From contig USEM01000004.1 in the NCBI GenBank assembly GCA_900553695.1, forward strand, positions 4,927 to 68,926: DNA of 64,000 nucleotides. The letters are read 5' to 3'. Positions 1-10,497 of the stretch are shown here, one piece after another (the first letter of the stretch is position 1; each line of letters begins with the position of its first letter). The position numbers were made by a program, and so were the translations under genes. The notes under the pieces were generated by a model. It searched no databases, was not told where the DNA came from, and saw only the letters and a program-made list of their open reading frames with translations. This stretch comes from an uncultured Clostridium sp. GTDB lineage: Bacteria > Bacillota > Clostridia > TANB77 > CAG-508.

Positions 1-252
1 AAAATAGCAGTGTTTTACTAACCACAGGAGCAACAGAAAGAAACAGTTCCAAAAATATATATGATGTAGCAGGAAATTGTTGGGAAAGGACAACAGAGTC
101 TGATTCTTCAAGATATCGAGTCGACAGGGGCCGGCAATTACAGCCTCGATGGTTCTAACTATTATCCAGCGAGTAATCGCTTCAACAACGGCAGTCCGGC
201 CATCTGCAACAACATCACAGGATTTCGTCCAGCACTTTATGTAAAATTGTAA
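1..252 (+). CDS. C-terminal part of a formylglycine-generating-enzyme-like (FGE/SUMF1) domain protein, partial, +1 frameshift at CGG
   Basis: The 5' end lies outside the window. The frame starting at base 3 reads NIYDVAGNCWERTTE, then RYRVDRG, and then meets CGG at 132-134. Staying in that frame gives a stop eight codons later. Dropping C132 gives GNYSLDGSNYYPASN and an ending of GFRPALYVKL with a stop at 250-252. The pattern YDxAGNxWE, then RVxRGG, then GFRPAL is the FGE/SUMF1-like C-terminus found in many surface or pseudopilin-fused proteins of gut Clostridia. The family RGG motif is completed only after the shift, so the second glycine is encoded by bases 133-135. About 82 residues are visible. 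A strong terminator follows. Enzyme activity cannot be judged from this fragment; many such domains are structural. Confidence 0.72.
132..134 (+). other. +1 frameshift site GGC-CGG-C
   Basis: In-frame CGG where the reading frame of the FGE-like protein must move +1. The previous codon is GGC and the new-frame codon is GGC (Gly), matching the second glycine of the family RGG motif. The zero frame closes at a TAA eight codons downstream. Confidence 0.75.
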
Positions 253-285
253 ACTTGAATGCCATATATTGATTAAATACTTATT

Positions 286-309
286 GCGCCACAGTAGTGG
301 CGCTTTTTT
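286..309 (+). terminator. Rho-independent terminator after the FGE-like gene
   Basis: Perfect stem GCGCCAC / GTGGCGC with a four-base AGTA loop and a run of six T. Confidence 0.9.
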
Positions 310-382
310 CATACTTAACTACGTATGTTATTAAGCAAGTCTGAATAGTAATCTATAATTTGCGTTTTTTGCCAATTTTTTC

Positions 383-411
383 TTGACATTCCTAGCAAAC
401 TATGGTAAAAT
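383..411 (+). promoter_or_regulatory. Promoter of rplU-rpmA
   Basis: TTGACA (383-388), 17-bp spacer, TAAAAT (406-411). Transcription would start just before the L21 leader. Confidence 0.85.
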
Positions 412-414
412 ATT

Positions 415-500
415 TATTCGTAAGCCGCTTGAGTTAGGTTTTTAAAGCTTTATATAGCTACCTAAATATAAACTTAGCGAGTATTTAAAAGAAAGAAGAG
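415..500 (+). promoter_or_regulatory. Ribosomal protein L21 leader RNA
   Basis: The untranslated stretch before rplU has the AAGCCGC ... GCGAGTA ... AGAGGTGC arrangement seen in the L21 leader family of Bacillota, where L21 is thought to bind its own mRNA. The assignment rests on position and these short blocks; a covariance search was not possible. The exact ends are uncertain. Confidence 0.65.
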
Positions 501-513
501 GTGCTTTTCGATA

Positions 514-948
514 ATGTATGCAATAATCGAAGCTTGTGGAAAGCAATACAAAGTAGTAGAAGGAGATGTAGTATTCTTTGAAAAATTAGATACAGAAGCT
601 GGTAAAAAAGTTACTTTTGATAATGTTATATTAGTATCTGATGAAAAGGGAGTACAAGTAGGAAATCCTTACGTAAAAGGTGTGAAAGTTGAAGGAAAAG
701 TAGTAGCACATGGTAAAGGAAAGAAAATTATAGTTTTCAAAATGAAAGCTAAAAAGAATGAAAGAAAGAAACAAGGACATAGACAACCTTATACTAAAGT
801 TGAAATTACAGCTATAAAAACACCTGCTGCAAAAACTGAAAAAACAGCAGAAAAAGTAGAAAAAGCTGAAGCAACTGAAAAGAAAACAACAACAGCAAAA
901 AAAACTACAACAACTAAAACAGCTACAAAAAAAGCTGAAACAAAATAA
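514..948 (+). CDS. rplU: 50S ribosomal protein L21
   Basis: Large-subunit protein that binds 23S rRNA. Residues 1-102 are a full L21: it starts [18 protein letters not shown] and ends its core with [12 protein letters not shown]. Residues from about 104 to 144 form a low-complexity tail of K, T, A and E not found in the usual 103-residue protein. The start ATG follows the L21 leader and an AGAGGTG ribosome site. rpmA lies 45 bp downstream in the same transcript. The Prp protease gene that normally sits between rplU and rpmA in Bacillota is missing. The tail is probably disordered and may contact rRNA; that is inference. Confidence 0.97.
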   Translation: MYAIIEACGKQYKVVEGDVVFFEKLDTEAGKKVTFDNVILVSDEKGVQVGNPYVKGVKVEGKVVAHGKGKKIIVFKMKAKKNERKKQGHRQPYTKVEITAIKTPAAKTEKTAEKVEKAEATEKKTTTAKKTTTTKTATKKAETK

Positions 949-993
949 TTTATAGGGTTGAATTTAATTTTAAAGTAAGGGAGTTGAATAGAA

Positions 994-1257
994 ATGGCAC
1001 ATAAAAAAGGTCAAGGTAGTGTTAAAAACGGTCGTGACAGTGAGTCAAAACGTTTAGGTATAAAAAGAGCTGATGGACAATTCGTTCTAGCTGGTAATAT
1101 ATTAGTAAGACAAAGAGGAACAAAAATTTATCCAGGTACTAATGTAGATATCGGTAGTGATGATACATTATTTGCCACAGCAGATGGAACTGTTAAGTTC
1201 GAAAGAAAAGGTAAAGACAAAAAACAAGTAAGTGTTTACCCAGTAGAATCTAAATAA
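994..1257 (+). CDS. rpmA: 50S ribosomal protein L27
   Basis: Large-subunit protein whose N-terminus reaches the peptidyl-transferase centre. The protein is 87 residues and begins [20 protein letters not shown], the classical L27 start, with a typical C-terminal core ([20 protein letters not shown]). In most Bacillota L27 carries an N-terminal extension cut by the protease Prp. Here there is no extension and no prp gene upstream, so this lineage seems to have returned to an unprocessed L27. The ribosome site is AAGGGAG. A terminator-like hairpin follows. Confidence 0.97.
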   Translation: MAHKKGQGSVKNGRDSESKRLGIKRADGQFVLAGNILVRQRGTKIYPGTNVDIGSDDTLFATADGTVKFERKGKDKKQVSVYPVESK

Positions 1258-1266
1258 GGTAGCTTA

Positions 1267-1310
1267 AAGTCATCAATTTTGAACTTTCAATTTTGATGGC
1301 TTTTATTGCT
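1267..1310 (+). terminator. Probable terminator after rpmA
   Basis: Imperfect hairpin AAAGTCATCAA ... TTGATGGCTTT followed by TTAT. The loop is long and the U-run is short, so strength is uncertain. Confidence 0.5.
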
Positions 1311-1342
1311 TATTTTAATAATAAAGAAAGGAAATGATAAGT

Positions 1343-3606
<2,264 letters not shown>

Positions 3607-3657
3607 AAATGGTGTCAAAAAAATAGAAGTATTCATACTATATAGTGGAGGTATAGT

Positions 3658-4047
3658 ATGAATACTTTATTAATTTATCTTGCATTTCCCATTGCAGTAA
3701 TAATATTTTCAATAGTTCTAGAAAAACTACTTAATAACCCAATAATTGTTGCAGCCCTTATCTTTGCTGTATTTTTAGTAGTAACATTTGCAGCATTTGA
3801 TGAAAACTTCTTAATAGCAACATTTGCATACACAGTTTTATCTTTTATAACAGCTCTTATAACAAAACTTTTAAGTGAAAGAGAAGAAAATGAACATAAC
3901 CTTTGCGATATGTTAGAACAGGCACTTGCAAACAATTCAGAAAACAACAGTGTATGTGATACAGTTGAAGATTTGTTAGGAAATAACACAAATAACAACT
4001 CAAATACTAGCAATTGTGGTTGTGGATGCAATAGATACAGAAGATGA
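3658..4047 (+). CDS. Small membrane protein with cysteine-rich tail, unknown function
   Basis: I do not recognise the family. The 129 residues have about three hydrophobic segments (5-22, 29-46, 53-72), then a hydrophilic acidic and Asn-rich region, ending in NCGCGCNRYRR. The clustered cysteines at the C-terminus could bind metal or form disulfides. The start follows a TGGAGG ribosome site. It stands alone between obgE and the nrdD control region. Codon use is like its neighbours. Confidence 0.75.
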   Translation: MNTLLIYLAFPIAVIIFSIVLEKLLNNPIIVAALIFAVFLVVTFAAFDENFLIATFAYTVLSFITALITKLLSEREENEHNLCDMLEQALANNSENNSVCDTVEDLLGNNTNNNSNTSNCGCGCNRYRR

Positions 4048-4097
4048 AAAATGTTAAAAAAATGTCATATTTTTGTAACATAAATGTAATATTACAA

Positions 4098-4146
4098 ATT
4101 CCTATTTTATATTGACAACAGATTATTATTAATATAAAATAGGAAT
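4098..4146 (+). promoter_or_regulatory. Palindrome containing the nrdD promoter
   Basis: A perfect 15-bp inverted repeat (ATTCCTATTTTATAT at 4098-4112 and its complement at 4132-4146) flanks a 19-base centre. TTGACA (4112-4117) and TAAAAT (4135-4140), spaced by 17, are a good promoter that lies across the repeat. A dimeric regulator could cover both promoter boxes. The repeat does not match the NrdR box as I know it. Confidence 0.7.
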
Positions 4147-4348
4147 ACAATTTAAGTTAAGACATTAAAGTTTGCACTAAAGATTTTTTGTTCAAACCTA
4201 TCAAAACCTCTTAATTGTAGCAACACATAGATTTCTACAATTTCCCAAAGCAATTTTAATAGGTCAAATTTAAGCACAAAAGTTTCAAAAAAATATGTAA
4301 CAAATGAAATTATAAAGATAAAAAAACAAATAAAGGGAGAGATGTATA
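4147..4348 (+). other. Long untranslated leader of nrdD
   Basis: About 200 bases between the predicted transcription start and the nrdD ATG hold no gene. The region is AT-rich and I recognise no riboswitch class. The ribosome site AAGGGAGAG precedes the start. Confidence 0.5.
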
Positions 4349-6631
4349 ATGCAAGTTATTAAAAGAGATGGAAGAATATCAGAATTTGATGAAGGAAGAG
4401 TCATCAAGGCAATTACTTTAGCAATGTCAAATACACCAGGAGGAGTAGACATTGATTTAGCTACAAAAATAGCAGATAGTGTACGTAACCAAATAAAGGA
4501 CAAAGTACAAGTATCAGTTTACGAAATTCAAGATTTAGTTGAGAAGAAATTAATGGGTTCTTCAAGAAAAGAAGTGGCTCAAGTATATATCACATATAGA
4601 TATAACAGAGATATAGCAAGAAAATCAAAATCAAAAGATATGTTTCTTGAAATTATAGAGACAAAATCTAATGACATAACACGTGAAAATGCAAATATGA
4701 ATGCAGATACACCAGCAGGTATGATGATGAAATTTGCAAGCGAAACAACAAAACCATTTGTTGATGATTTTCTACTATCAAATGAAGCAAGAAAAGCTGT
4801 AAAAGATGGATATATCCATATACATGATAAAGACTATTACCCAACAAAGAGCTTAACTTGTATACAACACCCATTAGATAAGATATTAAAAAATGGTTTT
4901 AGAGCAGGTCATGGTAGCTCAAGACCAGCAAAAAGAATTGAAACAGCAAGCATAATTGGTTGTATATCACTAGAAACTGTTCAAAACGAAATGCATGGTG
5001 GACAAGCAATTCCAGCATTTGATTATTACCTAGCACCATATGTTAGATTAACATATAAAGAAGAGGTAAAGAAACTTGAAAAAGTTATTGATCAAGATTT
5101 ATCTAAAATATATGATGCAAAAATTGAAGACTACATAAAAGCTGAAACAAAAAATTTAAAAGGCGAAGAAAAATACAAACAATTAGCTATTAACAACACA
5201 GTAGATAGAGTACATCAATCAATGGAAGCATTTATTCATAACATGAACACAATACATTCAAGAGGTGGAAACCAAGTAGTATTTAGTTCAATTAACTATG
5301 GTACAGATGATTCTCCAGAGGGAAGATGTATAATAAGGGAAATGCTTCTTTCAACAGAGGAGGGCGTTGGCAATGGTGAAACTCCAATATTCCCAATTCA
5401 AATTTGGAAAAAGAAAAGGGGAATAAATTATTTACCAGAAGATAAAAATTATGATTTATATAAACTAGCATGTAGAGTAACAGCAAAGAGATTCTTCCCT
5501 AACTTTTTAAACCTAGACGCAACATTTAACCAACACGAAAAATGGAAAGCAGATGATCCTAATAGATATTATTATGAAGTTGCTACAATGGGTTGCAGAA
5601 CAAGAGTTTTTGCAAACAGACATGGTGAAAAAACTTCAATAGGAAGAGGAAACTTATCTTTCACAACAGTTAACCTAGTAAAAATAGCTATAGAATCTGC
5701 AAAAGAAGCTCAAGCAAACTTAAGAATGAACTTTGAACTTGGAAAAGATAGCGAACAATATATGACAGAAAAATACAACAAAGAAGTTAAAAAGATATTC
5801 TTAAACAAACTAGAAATGTATACAGATATAGCTGCAAGACAACTATATGATAGATATAAATTCCAATGTACAGCTGTTGCAAAACAATTCCCACTATTAA
5901 TGTCTGGTTTATGGCAAGATAGTGAAAAACTTCATCCAGAAGATAAAGTTGAAGATGTTTTAAAACATGGTACATTAAGTATAGGATTTATAGGATTAGC
6001 AGAATGTTTAACAGCACTTACAGGAAAACATCATGCAGAATCTGAAAAATCTCAAAAACTAGGAATTGAAATTATAACTCAAATGAAAGAAGCTTGTGAT
6101 AGATATTCTGAAAGATATGATTTAAACTATTCATTACTTGCAACACCAGCTGAAGGTTTATCAGGAAGATTTACAAAAATGGATAGAAAAGAATTTGGTA
6201 CAATAATAGGTGTAACAGATAGAGATTACTACACAAACAGCAACCATGTTCCAGTATGGTACAAATGTACAGCAGAACATAAAGCAAAAATAGAAGCACC
6301 ATATCACGAACTAACAAGTGCAGGTCACATATTCTACATAGAGCTTGATGGAGATGCAACACACAACCCAGATACAGTTGAAGCTGTTGTAGATTTAATG
6401 GATAAATATAATATGGGTTATGGTTCAATAAACCACACAAGATCAAGATGTTTAGACTGTGGATTTGAAAATGCTGATGCGAACTTAAAAGAATGCCCAG
6501 TATGCCATAGCGAAAACATAGATACAATACAAAGAATTACAGGTTACCTAGTTGGAACAACATCACGTTGGAATAAGGGAAAATTAGCTGAATTACATGA
6601 TAGAGTAACACATGCTACAAGCAATAAATAA
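4349..6631 (+). CDS. nrdD: Anaerobic (class III) ribonucleoside-triphosphate reductase
   Basis: Makes deoxyribonucleotides without oxygen using a glycyl radical. The 760 residues begin with an ATP-cone allosteric domain (about 1-90, MQVIKRDGRISEFDEGRV). The C-terminal zinc site is built from CLDC and CPVC. The glycyl-radical motif RITGYL is at 729-734, with the radical on Gly732. nrdG, its activase, follows 60 bp downstream. The promoter lies within a palindrome and a long leader is present, so expression is probably controlled. An aerobic reductase was not seen in the window. Confidence 0.97.
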   Translation: MQVIKRDGRISEFDEGRVIKAITLAMSNTPGGVDIDLATKIADSVRNQIKDKVQVSVYEIQDLVEKKLMGSSRKEVAQVYITYRYNRDIARKSKSKDMFLEIIETKSNDITRENANMNADTPAGMMMKFASETTKPFVDDFLLSNEARKAVKDGYIHIHDKDYYPTKSLTCIQHPLDKILKNGFRAGHGSSRPAKRIETASIIGCISLETVQNEMHGGQAIPAFDYYLAPYVRLTYKEEVKKLEKVIDQDLSKIYDAKIEDYIKAETKNLKGEEKYKQLAINNTVDRVHQSMEAFIHNMNTIHSRGGNQVVFSSINYGTDDSPEGRCIIREMLLSTEEGVGNGETPIFPIQIWKKKRGINYLPEDKNYDLYKLACRVTAKRFFPNFLNLDATFNQHEKWKADDPNRYYYEVATMGCRTRVFANRHGEKTSIGRGNLSFTTVNLVKIAIESAKEAQANLRMNFELGKDSEQYMTEKYNKEVKKIFLNKLEMYTDIAARQLYDRYKFQCTAVAKQFPLLMSGLWQDSEKLHPEDKVEDVLKHGTLSIGFIGLAECLTALTGKHHAESEKSQKLGIEIITQMKEACDRYSERYDLNYSLLATPAEGLSGRFTKMDRKEFGTIIGVTDRDYYTNSNHVPVWYKCTAEHKAKIEAPYHELTSAGHIFYIELDGDATHNPDTVEAVVDLMDKYNMGYGSINHTRSRCLDCGFENADANLKECPVCHSENIDTIQRITGYLVGTTSRWNKGKLAELHDRVTHATSNK

Positions 6632-6635
6632 ATCC

Positions 6636-6665
6636 TTTAAGGGCAGGTTTAAACCAGCCCTTAAA
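6636..6665 (+). repeat. Near-perfect palindrome between nrdD and nrdG
   Basis: Two 15-base arms, TTTAAGGGCAGGTTT and AAACCAGCCCTTAAA, pair with a single mismatch. There is no T-run, so it is more likely an RNA processing or stability hairpin than a terminator. It could set different levels of nrdD and nrdG message. Confidence 0.65.
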
Positions 6666-6691
6666 CCAAGACAAGAGGGGAATGATATAAA

Positions 6692-7195
6692 ATGAAAATG
6701 GCAGGTTTTTATGACGAAAGTATTTCAAACGGCGAAGGATGGAGAGCAGTACTTTTTGTAAGTGGTTGCCCACATCACTGTCCAGGTTGCCATAACAAAG
6801 AAGCACAAGACTTTGGTTATGGAGAAGAATTTAATGAGCAAGACTTATTAGATAGAATAAAAGAAAACTCAATTCTAAAGGGAATTACAATAAGTGGAGG
6901 AGAACCACTTTGCAAGGAAAATATAAACACGGTTCATAAATTCATTAAAGACGTTAAAGAAATTAGACCAAACTTTAATGTATGGTGTTATTCTGGCTAT
7001 ACTTTAGATCAATTACTTGCAAGAAATGATGCAGACACAAATGAATGTTTAAAGGATATAGATGTATTAGTTGATGGTCAATTTGTACAAGCTAAAAAAG
7101 ATCCAACACTTAAATTTAGAGGTTCCTCAAACCAAAGAATTTTGGATGTAAAAAACAGTTTAAAAAATAATCAATTTATAGAATATAAAATTTAG
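6692..7195 (+). CDS. nrdG: Anaerobic ribonucleotide reductase activating protein
   Basis: Radical-SAM enzyme that installs the glycyl radical on NrdD. The cluster motif is Cys26-x3-Cys30-x2-Cys33 (GCPHHCPGCHN), followed by the family motif TISGGEPL. The 167-residue length is normal. The start ATG follows GAGGGGAA. Cotranscription with nrdD is likely across the hairpin at 6636-6665. Confidence 0.96.
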   Translation: MKMAGFYDESISNGEGWRAVLFVSGCPHHCPGCHNKEAQDFGYGEEFNEQDLLDRIKENSILKGITISGGEPLCKENINTVHKFIKDVKEIRPNFNVWCYSGYTLDQLLARNDADTNECLKDIDVLVDGQFVQAKKDPTLKFRGSSNQRILDVKNSLKNNQFIEYKI

Positions 7196-7269
7196 TTGTT
7201 TTTAATATTAATTTAATATATTTTAATATATAATTTATTAAAATATAACAAACAGAAAGGAATTTTATT

Positions 7270-8286
7270 ATGGGAGAAAAAGAAAAAAACAGTAAAAAGT
7301 TTATAACAAAAGAAACTATAATTTCAGCAGTTATAGGATTAGTGGTAGGAATTATCCTAACATGTGTAGTATGCTTAATAGCAAGAACAAGAGGAATGGC
7401 TAACTTAAGGTATGGAAAAGATGCAATAGCAAGTGTTGCAGGAAAATCTATATTAACTGAAAAAGTATATGAAACAATAAAACCTAATTATGGTTTAAGT
7501 GCATTAATAGACCAAGTTGATAAAGCAATATTAAATGAAAAATATACTTTAACAGAAAAAGAAGAAAAAGAAGCTAAAAAACAAGCTGATTACTATATAA
7601 AATATTATACACAAGCAGGTTTAACAGAACAAGAATTTTATGAAAAAAATGGATTTTCTAATTATGATGAATTCTTAGATGATGTAAAATCAAGTGTAAA
7701 ATCTAATAAGTATTTATATGATTACTTAGAGAAAAAGCTTGAACCAGGTGCAGTTCAAAAATATTATGATGAAAACAAAGATGCAATAGAAACATATGAT
7801 TCTGAGCATATTCTAGTAAAAATATCAGACGCTGTTACAGATGAGCAAGCATTGGCATTAGCAAATGAAATAATCACAAAACTAAATGAAGGAAAAACAT
7901 TTGCTGAAGTAGTAGAAGAATATAAAGACCAAATAACACACGAAGAATTAGGATATCAAGGAAAGACAGCTTCACTTGAGCAGAATTATATTGATGAATT
8001 AGTATCATTAAAAGATGGTGAATACAGTAAAACTCCAATTAAAACAAGTTATGGTTACCATATAGTTCATAAATTAGCAACATCAACATTTGAAGATTTA
8101 AGAGGAACAATAATTGAAACACTATCTACAGACATGATAACAGCAGATAGCAACTTATTATATAAAGCATTTGTTGAATTAAGAAAAGAAAATAACCTAG
8201 AAATATATGATGAACAACTTAAAAAACAATATGATGAATATTGTACAAAAGTTTATGAAACAACATCAACTGAAACAGTTTCTTAA
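7270..8286 (+). CDS. Membrane-anchored parvulin-type peptidyl-prolyl isomerase (PrsA/SurA-like)
   Basis: Extracytoplasmic protein-folding factor by family. The 338 residues start with a charged N-terminus and one transmembrane helix (about 18-40) with no lipobox cysteine, so this is not a PrsA lipoprotein but a signal-anchored form. A SurA-N-like helical region follows, then a PpiC domain at about 175-270 (EHILVKISD, LGYQG, SYGYHIVHKL). The C-terminal helix matches the SurA/PrsA layout. A strong terminator follows directly. It stands as its own unit between nrdG and rnpB. Confidence 0.85.
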   Translation: MGEKEKNSKKFITKETIISAVIGLVVGIILTCVVCLIARTRGMANLRYGKDAIASVAGKSILTEKVYETIKPNYGLSALIDQVDKAILNEKYTLTEKEEKEAKKQADYYIKYYTQAGLTEQEFYEKNGFSNYDEFLDDVKSSVKSNKYLYDYLEKKLEPGAVQKYYDENKDAIETYDSEHILVKISDAVTDEQALALANEIITKLNEGKTFAEVVEEYKDQITHEELGYQGKTASLEQNYIDELVSLKDGEYSKTPIKTSYGYHIVHKLATSTFEDLRGTIIETLSTDMITADSNLLYKAFVELRKENNLEIYDEQLKKQYDEYCTKVYETTSTETVS

Positions 8287-8294
8287 GGTAAATT

Positions 8295-8327
8295 AACCCC
8301 CAGAGTTTTAAAAACTCTGGGGTTATT
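8295..8327 (+). terminator. Rho-independent terminator of the foldase gene
   Basis: Strong stem CCCCAGAGTTT / AAACTCTGGGG, followed by TTATTGT. Confidence 0.85.
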
Positions 8328-8339
8328 GTAATTCTAACC

Positions 8340-8368
8340 TTGACATTTTATATAAAAAAGGTTAAAAT
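8340..8368 (+). promoter_or_regulatory. Promoter of rnpB
   Basis: TTGACA (8340-8345), 17-bp spacer, TAAAAT (8363-8368), ending seven bases before the presumed RNA start. Confidence 0.85.
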
Positions 8369-8375
8369 AGAAAAA

Positions 8376-8725
8376 GAGCATATTAGACAGTCGCGTGTAA
8401 AATTCGCAAGGATCTACATGAGGAAAGTCCGGGCTCCATAGAGCAATGATGCTGGATAACGTCCAGTGAGGGAAACCTTAAGGAAAGTGCAACAGAAAAT
8501 AACAGCCCTAGTACTTAGGTACTAGAGCAATGGTGAAAAGGCGAGGTAAGAGCTCACCGCTAGCATGGTGACATGCTTAGGTCAATGTAAACCCCATCTG
8601 GAGCAACACCTAAAAAGAAGGCTAAGGCTGCTCGCCATCTTCTGAAATGGTGGCTTGAGACATATAGTAATATATGTTCGAGATAAATGACTGTCCACGA
8701 CAGAACCCGGCTTATAGATGTGCTT
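8376..8725 (+). ncRNA. rnpB: RNase P RNA
   Basis: Catalytic RNA that removes 5' leaders from pre-tRNAs. Two universal blocks are present: GAGGAAAGTCCGGGCTCC near 8420 and ACAGAACCCGGCTTAT near 8701, which together form the conserved core helix P4 region. The length of about 350 nt is normal. Its own promoter lies upstream and a hairpin terminator downstream. Ends are approximate. Confidence 0.95.
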
Positions 8726-8726
8726 G

Positions 8727-8766
8727 ATTAAAAAGTGTTCTTTGAAATAGAAGAACATTTTTAATT
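8727..8766 (+). terminator. Terminator of rnpB
   Basis: Hairpin ATTAAAAAGTGTTCTT / AAGAACATTTTTAAT with a short loop. The T-rich 3' arm supplies the U-tract. Confidence 0.75.
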
Positions 8767-8818
8767 ATATTTTAATACTAAAGTTATAAAATCTTAAACA
8801 CAAAGGGGACGAATTGTT

Positions 8819-9490
8819 ATGAAGATTTTAATAATAGAAGATGAAAAAGTTTTATCAGATACTATTGCACAATGTATTTGTAAAGAATTCCAAACAGAGC
8901 AAGCATTTGATGGATATGAAGGCTACACATATGCAAAAGAAAACATATATGATGCAATAATACTAGATTTAATGTTACCAGAAATGTCTGGATATGATGT
9001 ATTACTTAAATTAAGAGATAATAAAATATACACACCAGTTCTTATTTTAACTGCCAAGGACTCCATATCAGATAAACTAAAAGGCTTTAGATATGGAGCA
9101 GATGATTATTTAGTTAAACCATTTGAAGTAGAAGAGCTAATAGCAAGATTACATGCAATAATAAGAAGAACAAAAGGTGATTATCAAGATGAACTACTAG
9201 AGTTTAAAGACCTAAAAATAAACCTACAAAAACGTAACATTACAATAAAAGGAGAAGAAATAAACTTACAAGGAAAGCAATTTGATATATTAGAATATTT
9301 AGTTACATCAAAAAATAAAATTTTAACCAAGGAACAGATATTTGATAAAATATGGAGCTTTAATTCATTCACAACAACAAATGTAGTAGAAGTATATACA
9401 AGCGAGCTACGCAAATCTTTAAAAAAATATGGATATGATAAATATATAAAAACAATAAGAGGCGTAGGATATATGCTAGCAGAAAAGTAG
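8819..9490 (+). CDS. OmpR/PhoB-family response regulator, orphan
   Basis: DNA-binding response regulator. The receiver domain occupies 1-118, with the phospho-acceptor Asp50 (ILDLMLPEMSG), acidic Asp8, Thr78 and Lys100. A winged-helix trans_reg_C domain runs 125-223 (VEVYTSELRKSL, IRGVGYML). The start ATG follows AAAGGGGACG. No histidine kinase is next to it; the gene after it is convergent and encodes a small membrane protein. Its partner kinase must be elsewhere. Confidence 0.93.
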   Translation: MKILIIEDEKVLSDTIAQCICKEFQTEQAFDGYEGYTYAKENIYDAIILDLMLPEMSGYDVLLKLRDNKIYTPVLILTAKDSISDKLKGFRYGADDYLVKPFEVEELIARLHAIIRRTKGDYQDELLEFKDLKINLQKRNITIKGEEINLQGKQFDILEYLVTSKNKILTKEQIFDKIWSFNSFTTTNVVEVYTSELRKSLKKYGYDKYIKTIRGVGYMLAEK

Positions 9491-9510
9491 GCATTACTCA
9501 AAAATAAAAT

Positions 9511-9541
9511 AAAAGGAGCAAACATTACGTTCGCTCCTTTG
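9511..9541. terminator. Bidirectional terminator, copy 1 of a repeated hairpin
   Basis: AAAGGAGC ... GCTCCTTT hairpin between convergent genes. The same element recurs at 9897-9929, including the GCCAGCTT that follows it. On the minus strand it ends in a T-rich stretch. Confidence 0.75.
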
Positions 9542-9566
9542 GCCAGCTTAGATACTAATGGAATTT

Positions 9567-9764
9567 TTAAATTTTGAATGATGCAATAACAAAGAATATT
9601 CCAGCTACAATGAAAAAAATAGATGCAAAAATGTCAAGTATTGGATGACACTCCTCCGAATTATTCCATGCATACGGGTCGAGTACCCTGCCAATAAAAA
9701 GCACAATTCCTCCAATAGTGCCAAGTATACCAACAATGAGAATGAAAACCGCTTTTAAGCTCAT
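9567..9764 (-). CDS. Small membrane protein, two transmembrane segments
   Basis: Unknown family. The 65 residues comprise a hydrophobic segment (4-27, VFILIVGILGTIGGIVLFIG), a short polar loop (RVLDPYAWNNSEECHP) and a second hydrophobic segment (44-62). The ATG is preceded by AAGGAGA. It has its own promoter at 9846-9874 and a terminator at 9511-9541. Two more small membrane-protein genes lie upstream on the same strand, which suggests a small accessory cluster. Confidence 0.75.
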   Translation of the reverse strand: MSLKAVFILIVGILGTIGGIVLFIGRVLDPYAWNNSEECHPILDIFASIFFIVAGIFFVIASFKI

Positions 9765-9845
9765 AATTACTTCTCCTTTTCATTAATGATTTTAGAATGG
9801 TATAAGCTGGCTTTGGTATGTGTCACGTACTTGTGAACTAATATA

Positions 9846-9874
9846 ATTATAGCACATTTAGACAATAAAATCAA
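9846..9874 (-). promoter_or_regulatory. Promoter of the 65-residue membrane protein gene
   Basis: Minus strand TTGATT (9874-9869), 17-bp spacer, TATAAT (9851-9846). Confidence 0.75.
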
Positions 9875-9896
9875 ATTGACATATAATGATAAAACT

Positions 9897-9929
9897 AAAA
9901 AAGGAGCAAACACTACGTTCGCTCCTTTT
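9897..9929 (-). terminator. Terminator, copy 2 of the repeated hairpin
   Basis: Same AAAGGAGC ... GCTCCTTT hairpin as at 9511. On the minus strand it ends the 169-residue gene and is followed by a T-run. Confidence 0.75.
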
Positions 9930-9948
9930 GCCAGCTTTGCTTGGAAAA

Positions 9949-10458
9949 TTATTTTAATGTTACGTCTTTTGAAATTGTTCCCTCGGGAACGTAGAATACG
10001 TATTTACATTGACCAGTACATAAAGCAAATGTCCATATTGATGATTTGCCTTTCCTGTAATATTCCCGTATAACAGGAACTTTACAATTTGGGTCTTCAA
10101 CTTCTTGAACATTTCCACTAGTCAAGGTTCTTGTTTCGTATTCTTTGGATGTTTCAGTACCAAATTCTGAATCAACCTCATATCTATAGGTATAAGTGCT
10201 ATCAGCTGAAAGAGAAACATAGATAAAACCAGTTCCACCAGAAGCTGTACCATTAGATAATGATACTAATTCAGTTTCTTGTACAAGTTCCCAGTCTTTG
10301 TAGCCACTAAGTGATGTCAAAAAACCAACTACAATTGCGAGAAGGGAAATGCAAACTCCTATTCCTATAAAGAATTTTTCAGCTCCTTCAGAATTCATTT
10401 GCGCTGCAATAAAAACGCAAAGGACTGTGAGCACAAACCCTATGACAATTGTTAGCAT
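9949..10458 (-). CDS. Membrane protein of unknown function with extracytoplasmic domain
   Basis: Family not recognised. The 169 residues have two N-terminal hydrophobic segments (3-21 and 29-48) and a C-terminal domain rich in Tyr, Thr and Val (YTYRYEVDSEFGTE, CKYVFYVPEGTI), probably outside the cell. Codons are slightly less AT-biased than in the core genes (CTC, TTG and GTC occur). One CGG at 10068-10066 (ATA-CGG-GAA) is read without a frame change: the zero frame after it gives a natural ending (YVFYVPEGTISKDVTLK). The +1 frame there is also open for 36 codons, so the choice rests on protein-like sequence, not on a stop codon. Confidence 0.75.
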   Translation of the reverse strand: MLTIVIGFVLTVLCVFIAAQMNSEGAEKFFIGIGVCISLLAIVVGFLTSLSGYKDWELVQETELVSLSNGTASGGTGFIYVSLSADSTYTYRYEVDSEFGTETSKEYETRTLTSGNVQEVEDPNCKVPVIREYYRKGKSSIWTFALCTGQCKYVFYVPEGTISKDVTLK

Positions 10459-10497
10459 TAAAAGGTTTCCTTCCTTTGTTAAGAATTATAAGAGTTT

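Noticed and set aside
9949..10068. Applying the +1 rule to the CGG at 10068 on the minus strand
   Set aside because: The +1 frame is open for 36 codons, but the zero frame gives the more protein-like ending (CKYVFYVPEGTI), so I kept the gene unshifted.
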